This document shows positions 33,925 through 43,334 of a stretch of DNA of 64,000 nt, piece by piece (position 1 is the first letter of the stretch; the number at the start of each line of letters is the position of its first letter). The notes under the pieces are model-generated. The model was not told the DNA's origin. It saw nothing but the letters and a program-made list of their open reading frames with translations, and did no database searches. Source of the stretch: Embleya hyalina. GTDB taxonomy: Bacteria > Actinomycetota > Actinomycetes > Streptomycetales > Streptomycetaceae. Both the position numbers and the translations under genes were made by a program. Location: the NCBI RefSeq assembly GCF_003967355.1, contig NZ_BIFH01000055.1, positions 1-64,000 of the forward strand, in the 5' to 3' direction.

Positions 33925-35210
33925 GCGCCGCTCCCCACGGTCGTCGCCGCCTCGGCGCCCACCCGAACCGCCTCCGCCGTACCCGCGGACACCGCGGCGG
34001 CGTCGAGGTAGACCCGAGCCGCGTCCGGGTCCATGAACCAGTGGAAGAAGTCGCGCGGATCGTCGAAGCCGTTGGCGAAACGGTGGGCGATCCGGGAGTC
34101 GCCGGCCGCCGCGCCCAGGAGTTGGAGCGCGTGCTCGGGCGGCGCGCCCAGCATGGCGTTGGTCCACGCCGCGACGTACTGCGCGTAGTCCCAGTACCGT
34201 TCGAACGTCCCCTGCAGGAAGGCGCGGTCGAAGGGCTGCTCGCCGTGCTCCAGGATGCTCGCCAGGTACGAGGCCGCGCACTTGCTCGCGTTGTTGGAAC
34301 CCTGCCCGGTGATCGGGTCGTTGAGCACCACGACGTCGGCCATCCCCAGGACGAGCGCGCCGGACGGGAGTTGCCCGACGGGCCTCCGCACCGTGGGCGG
34401 GAAACGCCCGGCCAGCACGCCGTTGGGGTCGGTCGGCGCGACGTCGGCGCAGCGCTCCGCCTCCCAGGGCAGATGGGTACGCAGGATCCGCAGGGAGCGC
34501 TCGACGTGCTCCTCGGTCGAGGAGACGTCCGCCCAGCAGTCGAGCGGGCCGCCGGGAACACCCTCGAAGACCATGATGTCGCACGGTCCGGTGGTGGTCA
34601 GCGCCGGGAAGGTGAAGTATTCGCCGACGCCGGGAATCAGGTTGAAGGCGACTGCGGAGTAGTCGTCCCTGGGGGTCATCCCGGTGACGTAGGTCAGTGC
34701 CAGGGCGCGCTGCGGCCGGTCGAACGTCGAGCGCTCGGCGTCCCGTTCGAACAGGCCGGCGATCCTGCCCTTGCCCGCGGCGACGATCACCAGGTCGGAC
34801 CCGCGAGCGTAGGACTCCAGGTCGGTCACATCCGCCTCGCGCAGTTCGATCCGGCCGCCGCGCCGCTCGAATTCCGCCAGCCAGGCCGGCATCTTGACCC
34901 GCTGGTCGACCGAGCGGGCGCCGGCGTCCAGCCGCGAGGCCCAGGAGATCGCGGTACCCCCGCGACCGTCCGGTACGACGAACGAGATGCCCTCCACGGG
35001 GGGACAGTCGCGGTCCCACAGGTTCAGGCCCAGGTTGTGTTCGTGGGCGAGCGCGGTGCCGAACATGCACTGGCTGGACATGATGCGACCGTCGCGGATC
35101 TGCTCCGCGGTGCGGTCGGTCACCAGGGTCACGCGGTAGCCGTGCGTCAGCAGTCCGATGCCGAGCTGGAGGCCGGCCTGTCCGGCCCCGATGATGGTGA
35201 TGTCGCGCAT
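33921..35210 (-). CDS. StyA-like styrene/indole monooxygenase, oxygenase component
   Basis: 429 residues. FAD-binding GAGQAGLQLGIGLLTHGYRVTLVTDR (residues 8-33) and TGQGSNNASKCAASYLASILEHG (about 310-332) are characteristic of the StyA family, as is the C-terminal WTNAMLGAPPEHALQLLGAAAGDSRIAHRFANGFDDPRDFFHW. The enzyme epoxidises a vinyl or indole double bond using FADH2 from the reductase. The ATG at 35210 follows GGAGG. It is transcribed with the reductase and lies downstream of an SDR gene on the same strand. Indole is the favoured substrate from context, styrene the alternative. Confidence 0.88.
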   Translation of the reverse strand: MRDITIIGAGQAGLQLGIGLLTHGYRVTLVTDRTAEQIRDGRIMSSQCMFGTALAHEHNLGLNLWDRDCPPVEGISFVVPDGRGGTAISWASRLDAGARSVDQRVKMPAWLAEFERRGGRIELREADVTDLESYARGSDLVIVAAGKGRIAGLFERDAERSTFDRPQRALALTYVTGMTPRDDYSAVAFNLIPGVGEYFTFPALTTTGPCDIMVFEGVPGGPLDCWADVSSTEEHVERSLRILRTHLPWEAERCADVAPTDPNGVLAGRFPPTVRRPVGQLPSGALVLGMADVVVLNDPITGQGSNNASKCAASYLASILEHGEQPFDRAFLQGTFERYWDYAQYVAAWTNAMLGAPPEHALQLLGAAAGDSRIAHRFANGFDDPRDFFHWFMDPDAARVYLDAAAVSAGTAEAVRVGAEAATTVGSGA

Positions 35211-35263
35211 GGGCGTGTTCCTCCGGTCGTGACGGTCCTGATTACTGCGTGGGTACGGCTCGA

Positions 35264-35301
35264 TCACTGCCTGGTCGTTGTCCGGTCACTGCCTGGTCGT
35301 T
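35264..35301. promoter_or_regulatory. Two direct repeats in the leader of the StyA-like gene
   Basis: The 16-mer TCACTGCCTGGTCGTT occurs at 35264-35279 and again at 35286-35301, exactly 22 bases apart, 54 bases upstream of the StyA-like start. Degenerate versions continue to about 35356. Two half-sites in direct orientation on one helix face is the usual pattern for AraC/XylS-type activators, and such a gene is close by. Confidence 0.5.
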
Positions 35302-35348
35302 CCCGGCTGCTTCCGGTCACCGTCCGATTCCGCCGGATCACCGCCTGA

Positions 35349-36137
35349 TCACTGGGCGAGTTTCGCGATCGCGGGAACGAGACCTTCGGGGCCGATGGCC
35401 GAGTAACCGCCGTCGACGGCCCAGTCCGCGCCGGTGACGAAGGACGCCTCGTCGGAGCAGAGGAAGACGACCACGCGGGCGACCTCCTCGGGGTCGCCGA
35501 CCCGACCGAGGGGGTGGAAGGGCGCGGCGACGCGGTCCGTCCTGGCCCGGTCGCCGTCGGTGAGCGAGTCCATGATCTTCGACCAGGTCCAACCGGGACT
35601 CACCGAGTTGACCCGGATGTTGTCGCCGGCCAGGTCCACCGCCATGTTGCGGGTCAACTGCATCAGGGCGGCCTTGCTCACCGGGTAGAGCCAGCGCCCG
35701 GGCTGGGCGACCCGCCCGGAGATGGAGGTGAAGTTCACGATGGCCCCGCCGCCCTGCGCGAGCAGATGCGGATGTACGGCCCGGGCCAGCAGCGCCGCGC
35801 TCGCCACGTTCACGTCGAGGGCCGTGTGCCACTGGTCGCGGGTCGAGGCGAAACCGTCGTCGACGTACGAACAGGCCAGGTTCACCAGCACGTCCAACCG
35901 GCCGTACGCGTCGACCGCGCGGGCCACACAGTCGGCGACCTGCGCGTCGTCGGTGATGTCGGTGCGCAGGAACAGAACACCCGAGTCCATTTCGTCCGCC
36001 AATTCGCGGCCGCCGTCCTCGTCGATATCCGCGACGACCACATTCGCCCCCGCCGCGCGGAATGCGCGAACGACCGCTTTCCCGATAATCGTCGACCCGC
36101 CGGTAATGAGCGCGGTCTTGACCGACAATCCACTCAT
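35349..36137 (-). CDS. Short-chain dehydrogenase/reductase
   Basis: 262 residues of a classical SDR: TGGSTIIGKAV (residues 12-22), DIDEDGGRELADE, NLACS (where NNAG is usual) and the catalytic Ser138 or Ser140, Tyr151 and Lys155 in WLYPVSKAALMQLTR, then VNSVSPGWT. A family counterpart in indole-degradation clusters oxidises the dihydrodiol formed after indole epoxidation; this role is inferred here from the StyA/StyB neighbours. The ATG at 36137 follows AGGAGA. It is the promoter-proximal gene, 138 bases before the StyA-like gene. Confidence 0.87.
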   Translation of the reverse strand: MSGLSVKTALITGGSTIIGKAVVRAFRAAGANVVVADIDEDGGRELADEMDSGVLFLRTDITDDAQVADCVARAVDAYGRLDVLVNLACSYVDDGFASTRDQWHTALDVNVASAALLARAVHPHLLAQGGGAIVNFTSISGRVAQPGRWLYPVSKAALMQLTRNMAVDLAGDNIRVNSVSPGWTWSKIMDSLTDGDRARTDRVAAPFHPLGRVGDPEEVARVVVFLCSDEASFVTGADWAVDGGYSAIGPEGLVPAIAKLAQ

Positions 36138-36251
36138 GCTGTCTCCTGTGTCCTTGCCGGGAGTTGTCGAAAAATTAGGTGCGGGGCCCTGGGCCTGCCA
36201 TCCGCAACACGCTGCTCCCTGTCCGGATCGCGCTCTCGGCTGGAGGTCGGG

Positions 36252-37358
36252 ATGGTCGACGCTCAACTCCCGCTCGACGCACGGCTCTCACCCGACGCGT
36301 CGCTCGCCCACGACGCACGGCTCGCGCCCGACGTACCACGCCCGCCCGACGCGCGGCTCTCGCCCGACGTCCGGATCCCGCCCGACGCACCGCTCCCCCT
36401 CGGTGCGCACGAGCGGTTCCACACCTCCGACGTGGACGTGGCGCGTTCGGAGGTGGGACGCGCCTTCTGCGCCCACGACCTGCGGCTGATCGGGCGCGCC
36501 GCGCGACTCGACGCGCGCATGCACGGCGTGGCGTTCGGCGAGACCGGCCTGTTCTACCTCGACTACGGCACGGAGGTGATGATCACCCCGGGTGCCCTGG
36601 AGGCCTTCTACCTGATCCAGATACCGCTCGCCGGGGTCGCGGAGATCACCTGCGGCCGGGCCCGGATCGCCTCGACTCCGCAGCGGGCCTCGGTACCGGC
36701 GCCGACCGACCCCCTGGCCATGCACTGGGGCGCGGGCAACCCGCAGCTGATCGTCTGGATCGACCGGATCGCGCTGGAGCACCACCTGGGCCGACTGCTC
36801 GGCCGTCGGCCCCGAACGCCCGTGCGCTTCGACCTCGGCATGGACCTCACCACCCCCGCCGCGCGTTCCTGGCTCGGCGTGGTCGACCTGCTCCGGCGCG
36901 AGGCGGACAACCCCGGCGGCATGCTCGACCAGCCGCTGATCCTCGGCCGGCTCGCCGACCTGCTGATCACCCAGTTCCTGCTCACCCAGCCGCACAACTT
37001 CAGCGCCGCGCTGCACGGCCGCCAGCCCCGGGTCGCGCCGCCCGCGGTCCGCCGGGCGATGGAGCTGATCGAGTGCCACGCCGCCGAACCGCTGACCGTG
37101 GAGGACGTGGCGGAGGCGGTGGGGGTGAGCGTACGGGCCCTGCAGGACGGCTTCCGGCGGCACCTGGAGACCACGCCCGTGTCGTATCTGCGCACGGTGC
37201 GACTCGATCGGGTCCGCGCCGATCTGACCGCCGCCGAGCCCGGCACGACGACGGTCACCGATGTCGCCTACCGCTGGGGCTTCTTCCACCCGGGGCGCTT
37301 CGCGATCGCCTACCGGGAGCAGTTCGGCGAACACCCCTCGCAGACGTTGCGCACCTGA
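36252..37358 (+). CDS. AraC/XylS-family regulator with N-terminal 12-residue repeats
   Basis: 368 residues. The sensor half (about 60-230; RFHTSDVDVARSEVGRAFCAHDL...FYLDYGTEVMITPGALEAFYLIQIPLAG...) is of the AraC_binding_2 type found in XylS-like activators of aromatic degradation. The C-terminal HTH pair (about 270-368) contains VEDVAEAVGVSVRALQDGFRRHLETTPVSYLRTVRLDRVRADL and VTDVAYRWGFFHPGRFAIAYREQFGEHPSQTLR. Residues about 8-54 are four 12-residue repeats starting with DAR or DAP, encoded by a 36-base tandem repeat, not usual for the family. The ATG at 36252 follows GGAGG. Divergent from the SDR gene; likely activator of the island. Confidence 0.88.
   Translation: MVDAQLPLDARLSPDASLAHDARLAPDVPRPPDARLSPDVRIPPDAPLPLGAHERFHTSDVDVARSEVGRAFCAHDLRLIGRAARLDARMHGVAFGETGLFYLDYGTEVMITPGALEAFYLIQIPLAGVAEITCGRARIASTPQRASVPAPTDPLAMHWGAGNPQLIVWIDRIALEHHLGRLLGRRPRTPVRFDLGMDLTTPAARSWLGVVDLLRREADNPGGMLDQPLILGRLADLLITQFLLTQPHNFSAALHGRQPRVAPPAVRRAMELIECHAAEPLTVEDVAEAVGVSVRALQDGFRRHLETTPVSYLRTVRLDRVRADLTAAEPGTTTVTDVAYRWGFFHPGRFAIAYREQFGEHPSQTLRT
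36275..36395 (+). repeat. Four 36-base tandem repeats inside the AraC-type gene
   Basis: A CGACGCACGGCTC-like core occurs at 36275, 36311, 36347 and 36383, exactly 36 bases apart, so the repeat adds 12 residues per unit without breaking the frame. The copies differ by a few bases each. Confidence 0.75.
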
Positions 37359-37778
37359 GCCGCGCACCCGACCGGCGACGGGCGCGACCCGCGGGGCGTG
37401 GCCGCGGGGGGCGCGAGCCGCTACGCGGATGTCCCCCGTTGCCCGCGTGTCCCGCCCGTGTGTACCGGGCATGTATCCGGCGGAATGTGGATGGCGGCCC
37501 GCGTTCCGCGGACGGTGCGGCAATTCGACTACCCGTAATTTCTTGGCAACCCCGCCCCGTGACCGTCCGGGAAACCGAAGATCGCCCACGAGAGATCACG
37601 ACACGAGCGTCCGCGCAGGAAATCGATCCCGAACCCGGTCGACCACGCGGTACCCGGAGATCCGAAGACCCGAGATCCCGAGATCCCGAGATCCGAGATC
37701 CCGAATGAACCGGCCGAATGATCGGTCCCATTCATTCCCGCGACCAACCGCCGCGCACCCCGAGCCCGAGGAGTACCC
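37359..37778. other. 420-base intergenic region with a short tandem repeat
   Basis: No coding-like ORF is seen between the AraC-type gene and the FAD oxidoreductase gene. At 37669-37704 the octamer CCCGAGAT occurs three times in tandem, followed by a 7-base variant and a partial copy. The right end holds the GAGGAG site of the next gene, so its promoter is probably in this stretch. Confidence 0.55.
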
Positions 37779-39380
37779 ATGGCACATACCGTCGACGCGG
37801 TGGTCGTCGGATCCGGTGTGAACGGTCTGGTCGCGGCGGCCGAGTTGGCGGGTGCGGGCTGGTCGGTGGTGCTGGTCGAGGGCAACCGGCGTCTGGGCGG
37901 GTTCGTCGCCACCGAGCAGCGGACCCTGCCCGGCTACCTGCACGACACCTACTCCTCGTGGCATCCGCTCTTCGTGTCCGGCGGGGCCTACGCCGACCTC
38001 GGCGCGGACCTGCACCGGCACGGCCTGGAGTACCGCAACACCGAGGACTACGTGACCGGCACCGTCACCGACGACGGCCGCGTGGTCCTGGGTCACCGCG
38101 ACGCCGACACCACCGCGCGGGCGTTCGCCCACGCCGAGGACCGCACCGCGTACCTCGCCATGGTGCGGCGATTCCTCGACAGCGCCGAGGACATCGGTGC
38201 CCTCATGGGCGGCGAACCACGCTCGCCCCGCACCCTGCGGCCCGCGCTGCGCATGTTGCGCCGGGAGCGGTTGACCGGCACCGAGGCGTGGCTGCGCGCC
38301 ACCGTCACCAGCGGACGCTCGTACTGCCGGGGCGAGTTCCGCGGCGACGAGGCCGATCTGCTGTGGGTTCCCTGGCTGTTGCACGCCGGGCTGTCGCCGG
38401 ACCACGCCCAGGGCGGCCTGATGGTGCCGATCCTGGCCGCCACGATGCACGGCTTCGGCCTGCCCGTGGTCGCGGGCGGGGCGGGGAACTTCGTGCACGC
38501 CTTCGAGGCGCTGCTCGCCGAACGCGGCGTGGACGTCCGCACCGGCACGCCGGTGGAGCGACTGCTCGTGACCGACGGCAGAATCGGCGGGGTGGTCTGC
38601 GGCGGCGAGACCATCACGGCCCGCCACGCGGTCCTCGCCTCGGTCTCCCCGACCGCGCTGTACGGGGACCTGCTGCCCGCGTCCGCCCCGGTGCCGGCCG
38701 AGGTCCGGGAGCAGGCCCGGCGCTACCGGTACGGACGAGCGGCGATGCAGATCCACGTCGCGTTGTCCGCCCCGCTCGACTGGCGGGACGAACGCCTGGC
38801 CGGCGTACCGCTGCTGCACCTGAGCGACGGCTCGGCGAGTACCGCGATCGCCTGCGCGGAGGCCGAGGCCGGCCTGCTGCCCCGCCGACCCACCGTGGTC
38901 GTCGGTCAACAACACGTCCTCGACCCCTCGCGCGTGCCCGAGGGCGCCGCCGCGCTGTGGCTGCAACTCCAGGAACTGCCGTACGCCCCACGGGGCGACG
39001 CGGCGGGAGAGCTGGACACCGGCGGCGGCTGGACGAAGGAGCTGACCCACGGGTACGTCCGCCGGGTGCTGGCCCGCATCGCCCGGCACGCCCCGGGCCT
39101 GTCGAAGCGCGTCCTCGCGTGGGACGCCGTCACCCCGACCGACCTGGCCTCGGCCAACCCGAACGCCGTCGCCGGCGACCCGTACGGCGGCTCCGCCGAA
39201 CTCGACCAGAACTTCCTGTGGCGGCCGCTGCCCGCCGCCGCCCGGCACGCCACGTCGGTGCCCGGGCTCTGGCACATCGGCGCCTCCACCCACCCCGGCC
39301 CCGGGCTCGGCGCCGGATCGGGACACCTGGTGGCGCAACGACTCATCCGCGCCGGTCGGCGGCGCACCGGCAGCCGCTGA
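37779..39380 (+). CDS. CrtI/phytoene-desaturase-like FAD oxidoreductase
   Basis: 533 residues. The N-terminal dinucleotide-binding motif VVVGSGVNGLVAAAELAGAGWSVVLVEGNRRLGGFVAT (about residues 8-45) and the C-terminal GLWHIGASTHPGPGLGAGSGHLVAQRLI (about 497-524) match the phytoene desaturase/PYROXD2-like family. These FAD enzymes oxidise or desaturate hydrophobic substrates. No carotenoid genes accompany it. It is the first of four forward genes leading to iorA, iorB and a cyclase, so a role in the same catabolic path is more likely than pigment synthesis. ATG follows GAGGAG. Confidence 0.83.
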   Translation: MAHTVDAVVVGSGVNGLVAAAELAGAGWSVVLVEGNRRLGGFVATEQRTLPGYLHDTYSSWHPLFVSGGAYADLGADLHRHGLEYRNTEDYVTGTVTDDGRVVLGHRDADTTARAFAHAEDRTAYLAMVRRFLDSAEDIGALMGGEPRSPRTLRPALRMLRRERLTGTEAWLRATVTSGRSYCRGEFRGDEADLLWVPWLLHAGLSPDHAQGGLMVPILAATMHGFGLPVVAGGAGNFVHAFEALLAERGVDVRTGTPVERLLVTDGRIGGVVCGGETITARHAVLASVSPTALYGDLLPASAPVPAEVREQARRYRYGRAAMQIHVALSAPLDWRDERLAGVPLLHLSDGSASTAIACAEAEAGLLPRRPTVVVGQQHVLDPSRVPEGAAALWLQLQELPYAPRGDAAGELDTGGGWTKELTHGYVRRVLARIARHAPGLSKRVLAWDAVTPTDLASANPNAVAGDPYGGSAELDQNFLWRPLPAAARHATSVPGLWHIGASTHPGPGLGAGSGHLVAQRLIRAGRRRTGSR

Positions 39381-39528
39381 GCCGCAACCCCTCGCGCCCC
39401 CGGGCGACTTCCCCGGCCGGCGTCGCGCCGCCCGTACCCCCGCATCCCGCCCCACCGCGCGCCGATGATCACGGCCCACCCCCGCCGCGCGTCACGGCCC
39501 ACCACGGACGAACGAACAGGAGCCGGCC

Positions 39529-41691
39529 ATGGCCGAGCGGTCATTTGCCACCGAAGTCCGACAGTTGCGCCACGGCGCGGGCACCACGCTGCACGTCGAG
39601 GGCATCCTGGCGGTCACCAAGGCCCTGCTCCAGTCCGGCGTGGCCTACGTCGGCGGCTACCAGGGCGCGCCGATCTCGCACCTGATGGACGTACTCGGCG
39701 ACGCCCACGACATCCTCGACGAACTCGACGTGTACTTCGAGAACAGCGCCTCCGAGGCCACCGCCGCCGCGATGTTGGGCGCGTCGGTGCACTATCCGCT
39801 GCGCGGCGCGGTCACGTTCAAGTCGACGGTCGGCCTCAACGTCGCCTCCGACGCGCTGGCCAACCTGGCCAGCGGCGGCGTCACCGGCGGCGCGTTGGTC
39901 ATCCTCGGCGAGGACTACGGCGAGGGCTCCAGCATCATGCAGGAACGTTCGCACGCCTTCGCGATGAAGTCGCAGATGTGGCTGCTCGATCCGCGACCCA
40001 ACCTCACCGCGATCGTCGAGGCGGTCGAGTCCGGCTTCGAGCTGTCCGAGGTCAGCAACACCCCGGTGCTGCTTCAACTGCGCCTGCGCTCCTGCCACTT
40101 GCACGGCGCGTTCGTCGCGAAGGACAACGTGCGCCCGCCGATGACCGTCACGGACGCGATCGAGAATCCCCGACGCGAGCTCGACCGTATCGTCCTGCCG
40201 CCGGCGAGTTTCCGGCACGAACGCGAGAAGATCGACCAACGCCTGCCGGCCGCCCTGGACTTCATCCGCGAACGCGGGCTCAACGAGGTGTTCGGCGCCG
40301 GGGAGGCCGATATCGGGATCATCGTCCAGGGCGGCCTGTACAACACCCTCAACCGGGCGCTGGAACTGCTCGGTTGCTCGGATCCGTACGGCCGCACCCG
40401 GATTCCGCTCTACGTCATGAACGTGACGTATCCGGTCGTGGACACCGAGATCGTCGAGTTCTGCGCGGACAAGCGCGCGGTGTTGCTCCTGGAGGAGGGG
40501 CAGCCCGACTACATCGAGCAGAACCTGAACACGATCCTGCGCCGCGCCGAGGTCGCCGCCGCGCTGCACGGCAAGGATCTGCTGCCGATGGCCGGCGAGT
40601 ACACCGCGTCGGCGGTCACCCGAGGGGTGCACGCCTTCCTGTCCCGGTACCTCCCGGAGGTGTTGGCCGGCGAACCGGCCCTGCTGCTGCCCGAAAGCGA
40701 CCCGCGCAGCCCGTTCGCCGAGCGGGTCGATCCGCAGGCGGTACAGGCCCGACCGCCGGGCCTGTGCACGGGCTGCCCGGAGCGGCCCATCTTCAGCGCG
40801 CTCAAGCTCGCCGAACGCGAGACCGGCGCGCACCACATCAGCGCGGACATCGGCTGCCACCTGTTCTCGATCAACGAACCGTTCAACCTCGGTGCCACGA
40901 CCATGGGTTACGGGCTCGGCTCGGCCGGCGCGGCGGCGCTGAACTCCAAGGACGCCGACCGTCGGACCATCGCGATCATGGGCGACGGCGGGTTCTGGCA
41001 CAACGGTCTGACCAGCGGTGTCGGCAACGCGGTCTTCAATGACAACGACCAACTCCTGGTCGTGGTCGACAACGCGTACAGCGCGGCCACCGGCGGACAG
41101 GACCTGCTCTCCTCCGCCGCCGACCATCCCCGGCGCTCCACCGGGCATGCGATCGAGAAGGCCGTGCGCGGCATCGGCGTCAAGTGGACGAGGACCGTCA
41201 CCGACACCTACCGGGTCGGCGAGTTGCGCGACCTGTTCGTGCGCGCGCTCACCACGAAGGAGCCCGGACCCAAGGTCATCGTCGCGCAGAGCGAATGCCA
41301 GTTGAACCGGCAGCGCCGGGAGCGACCCCGGACCAACAAGGCGATCAAGGAGGGCAAACGCGTCGTCCGCGAGCGGTTCGGCGTCGACGCGGAGACCTGT
41401 ACCGGCGACCACGCGTGCATTCGGATCTCCGGTTGCCCGTCACTGACCCTGGCCGCCAATCCGGACCCCATGCGCACCGACCCCGTCGCCACGGTGACCG
41501 ACACGTGCGTCGGCTGCGGGGTGTGCGGCGCGAACGCGCACGCGGCGTCGTTGTGCCCGTCGTTCCACCGCACCGACGTGGTGGTCAACCCGACCCTGCG
41601 GGACCGTGTCCTGGCGAGGATCCGAACGGCCTGGATCGCCGTGCTGTCCGCACCGGTCGAGCGCCGCGCCGCGAAGTACGAGGTGGCCTGA
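39529..41691 (+). CDS. iorA: Indolepyruvate:ferredoxin oxidoreductase, alpha-type subunit
   Basis: 720 residues. The pyrimidine-binding half (GVAYVGGYQGAPISHLMDVL, ENSASEATAAAMLGASV), a TPP-binding domain (MGDGGFWHNGLTSGVGNAVFNDND, about residues 483-506, with the GDG...N motif) and a C-terminal ferredoxin-like segment (CTGDHACIRISGCPS...CVGCGVCGANAHAASLCP) for iron-sulfur clusters are all present. The enzyme oxidatively decarboxylates aryl pyruvates to aryl-acetyl-CoA, passing electrons to ferredoxin. The stop overlaps the iorB start by one base (TGATG). AGGAG precedes the ATG. Confidence 0.92.
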   Translation: MAERSFATEVRQLRHGAGTTLHVEGILAVTKALLQSGVAYVGGYQGAPISHLMDVLGDAHDILDELDVYFENSASEATAAAMLGASVHYPLRGAVTFKSTVGLNVASDALANLASGGVTGGALVILGEDYGEGSSIMQERSHAFAMKSQMWLLDPRPNLTAIVEAVESGFELSEVSNTPVLLQLRLRSCHLHGAFVAKDNVRPPMTVTDAIENPRRELDRIVLPPASFRHEREKIDQRLPAALDFIRERGLNEVFGAGEADIGIIVQGGLYNTLNRALELLGCSDPYGRTRIPLYVMNVTYPVVDTEIVEFCADKRAVLLLEEGQPDYIEQNLNTILRRAEVAAALHGKDLLPMAGEYTASAVTRGVHAFLSRYLPEVLAGEPALLLPESDPRSPFAERVDPQAVQARPPGLCTGCPERPIFSALKLAERETGAHHISADIGCHLFSINEPFNLGATTMGYGLGSAGAAALNSKDADRRTIAIMGDGGFWHNGLTSGVGNAVFNDNDQLLVVVDNAYSAATGGQDLLSSAADHPRRSTGHAIEKAVRGIGVKWTRTVTDTYRVGELRDLFVRALTTKEPGPKVIVAQSECQLNRQRRERPRTNKAIKEGKRVVRERFGVDAETCTGDHACIRISGCPSLTLAANPDPMRTDPVATVTDTCVGCGVCGANAHAASLCPSFHRTDVVVNPTLRDRVLARIRTAWIAVLSAPVERRAAKYEVA

Positions 41692-43334
41692 TGTCGAACC
41701 GGCAGCCCACACCGCGCCCGATCACGATCGCGATCCTGGCCATGGGCGGCGAGGGCGGCGGAGTCCTGGCGGACTGGATCGTCGCCGTGGCGGAGACCGC
41801 GGGGTACACCGCGCAAAGCACCTCGGTCGCCGGCGTCGCCCAGCGCACCGGCGCGACCGTCTACTACGTCGAGTTGTTCCCGACGCCGACCACCGACCTG
41901 CCCGAGGGAGGCCGCGCCGAGCCGATCCTCGCGCTGTTCCCGACGCCCGGCGAGGTCGACATCGTCATCGCGTCGGAACTCATGGAGGCGGGGCGCGCGA
42001 TCCAGCGCGGCTTCTGTACGCCGGACCGCACCGCCCTGATCGCCTCCACCCACCGGGTCTACGCGATCACCGAGCGCATCGCCATGGGTGACGGGCGCGT
42101 CGACGGCGACCTGTTGCTCGACGCGGCGCACCGCGGTGCGCGGCGTTTCGTGGGCGCCGACTTCCTGGAGCTGGCCGGGCAGGCGGGCAGCGTGATCAGC
42201 GCGTCGCTGTTCGGCGCGTTGGCCGGGACGGGGGAACTGCCGTTCGATCGTGAGCGGTTCGAGGACGCCGTGCGGGCGTCGGGCAAGGGGGTGGAGTCCT
42301 CGCTGGCCGCGTTCGCGCTCGGGTACGACGCGGCCCGGCAGCCGCCGCCGCGCCCCGCCCGCCCGCGCACGGCGGGGGGCGGACCGGTGGCGGTGACCAT
42401 CGGCAGCCGGCCCCCGGAGGATCCGGCGGTCGTGGCCGCGACCGCCGAGGAGCGGCGGCGGCGCGCGCTCGCCGACACCGACCCCGGACGGCTGGTCGGC
42501 CCCGCCCTGCGCGACCGCGCCGCGCGGGTCGCCGACTTCCCGGAGGCGGCCCGCTCGATGGCGCTCCACGGTTGCGAGCGCACGGCGGTGTATCAGAACC
42601 CGTCGTACACCGACCGCTATCTCGATCGGGTGGCCCGGGTGGGCGCGCTGGAGCGCGACCCGCGGGGCGAGGCGAGGCTGACCGCGGAGACGGCCCGGCA
42701 CACGGCCCTGTGGATGTGCTACCAGGACACCATCCAGGTCGGGTTGCAGAAGATCCGCCGACGTCGGATCGAGGACATCCGCGAGCGGGCGCGGACCGAG
42801 CCGGGACAGCCGATGCAGGTGCGCGAGTATCTGCATCCGCAACTCGAGGAGATCACCGACACGTTGCCGGCGCGGCTGGGCGGTCCGCTGTCCCGGTCGG
42901 CGCTGTTCGGCAGGTTGGTAGCGCGGCTCACCCGCAACGGCATGGTCGTCAACACCACGGGTGTCGTGGGCTACACGATGTTGTGGACGATGGCCGCGAT
43001 GCGCCCGCTGCGCCCGCGCTCGGGCCGGTACGGTCGGGAACAGGTCGCCATCGACGCCTGGTTGGACCTGGTCGTGGAGACCGCGGCGAGCGACTACGCG
43101 CTGGCCTGCGAGATCGTCGAGTGCCGGCGGGTGGTCAAGGGCTACGGCGACACCTACCGGCACGGCAGCGAGAGTTTCGCCGTTCTGCTGGACGCGGCCC
43201 GGGAGTTGCGCGGGCGCGACGATGCCGCGACGGTACTCGCCGGGCTGACGTCGGCCGCGCTCGCCGACGAGGACGGCACGGCACTGCGTGCGGCCGTGGC
43301 GGCCTCGGGAACGGAGTCGGCCCGGACCGCCTGA
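41691..43334 (+). CDS. iorB: Indolepyruvate:ferredoxin oxidoreductase, beta-type subunit with DUF6537
   Basis: 547 residues. The N-terminal gamma/beta catalytic domain (about 1-215; ITIAILAMGGEGGGVLADWIVAVAETAGYTAQSTSVAGVAQRTGATVYYVEL) is followed by the DUF6537 C-terminal region (about 290-530; YQNPSYTDRYLDRVARVGALERD...GVVGYTMLWTMAAMRPLRPRSGRYGREQ). This two-domain form is usual in aerobic bacteria. It couples with IorA and is translated from an overlapping start. The linker between the domains is Pro/Arg-rich. Confidence 0.9.
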   Translation: MSNRQPTPRPITIAILAMGGEGGGVLADWIVAVAETAGYTAQSTSVAGVAQRTGATVYYVELFPTPTTDLPEGGRAEPILALFPTPGEVDIVIASELMEAGRAIQRGFCTPDRTALIASTHRVYAITERIAMGDGRVDGDLLLDAAHRGARRFVGADFLELAGQAGSVISASLFGALAGTGELPFDRERFEDAVRASGKGVESSLAAFALGYDAARQPPPRPARPRTAGGGPVAVTIGSRPPEDPAVVAATAEERRRRALADTDPGRLVGPALRDRAARVADFPEAARSMALHGCERTAVYQNPSYTDRYLDRVARVGALERDPRGEARLTAETARHTALWMCYQDTIQVGLQKIRRRRIEDIRERARTEPGQPMQVREYLHPQLEEITDTLPARLGGPLSRSALFGRLVARLTRNGMVVNTTGVVGYTMLWTMAAMRPLRPRSGRYGREQVAIDAWLDLVVETAASDYALACEIVECRRVVKGYGDTYRHGSESFAVLLDAARELRGRDDAATVLAGLTSAALADEDGTALRAAVAASGTESARTA

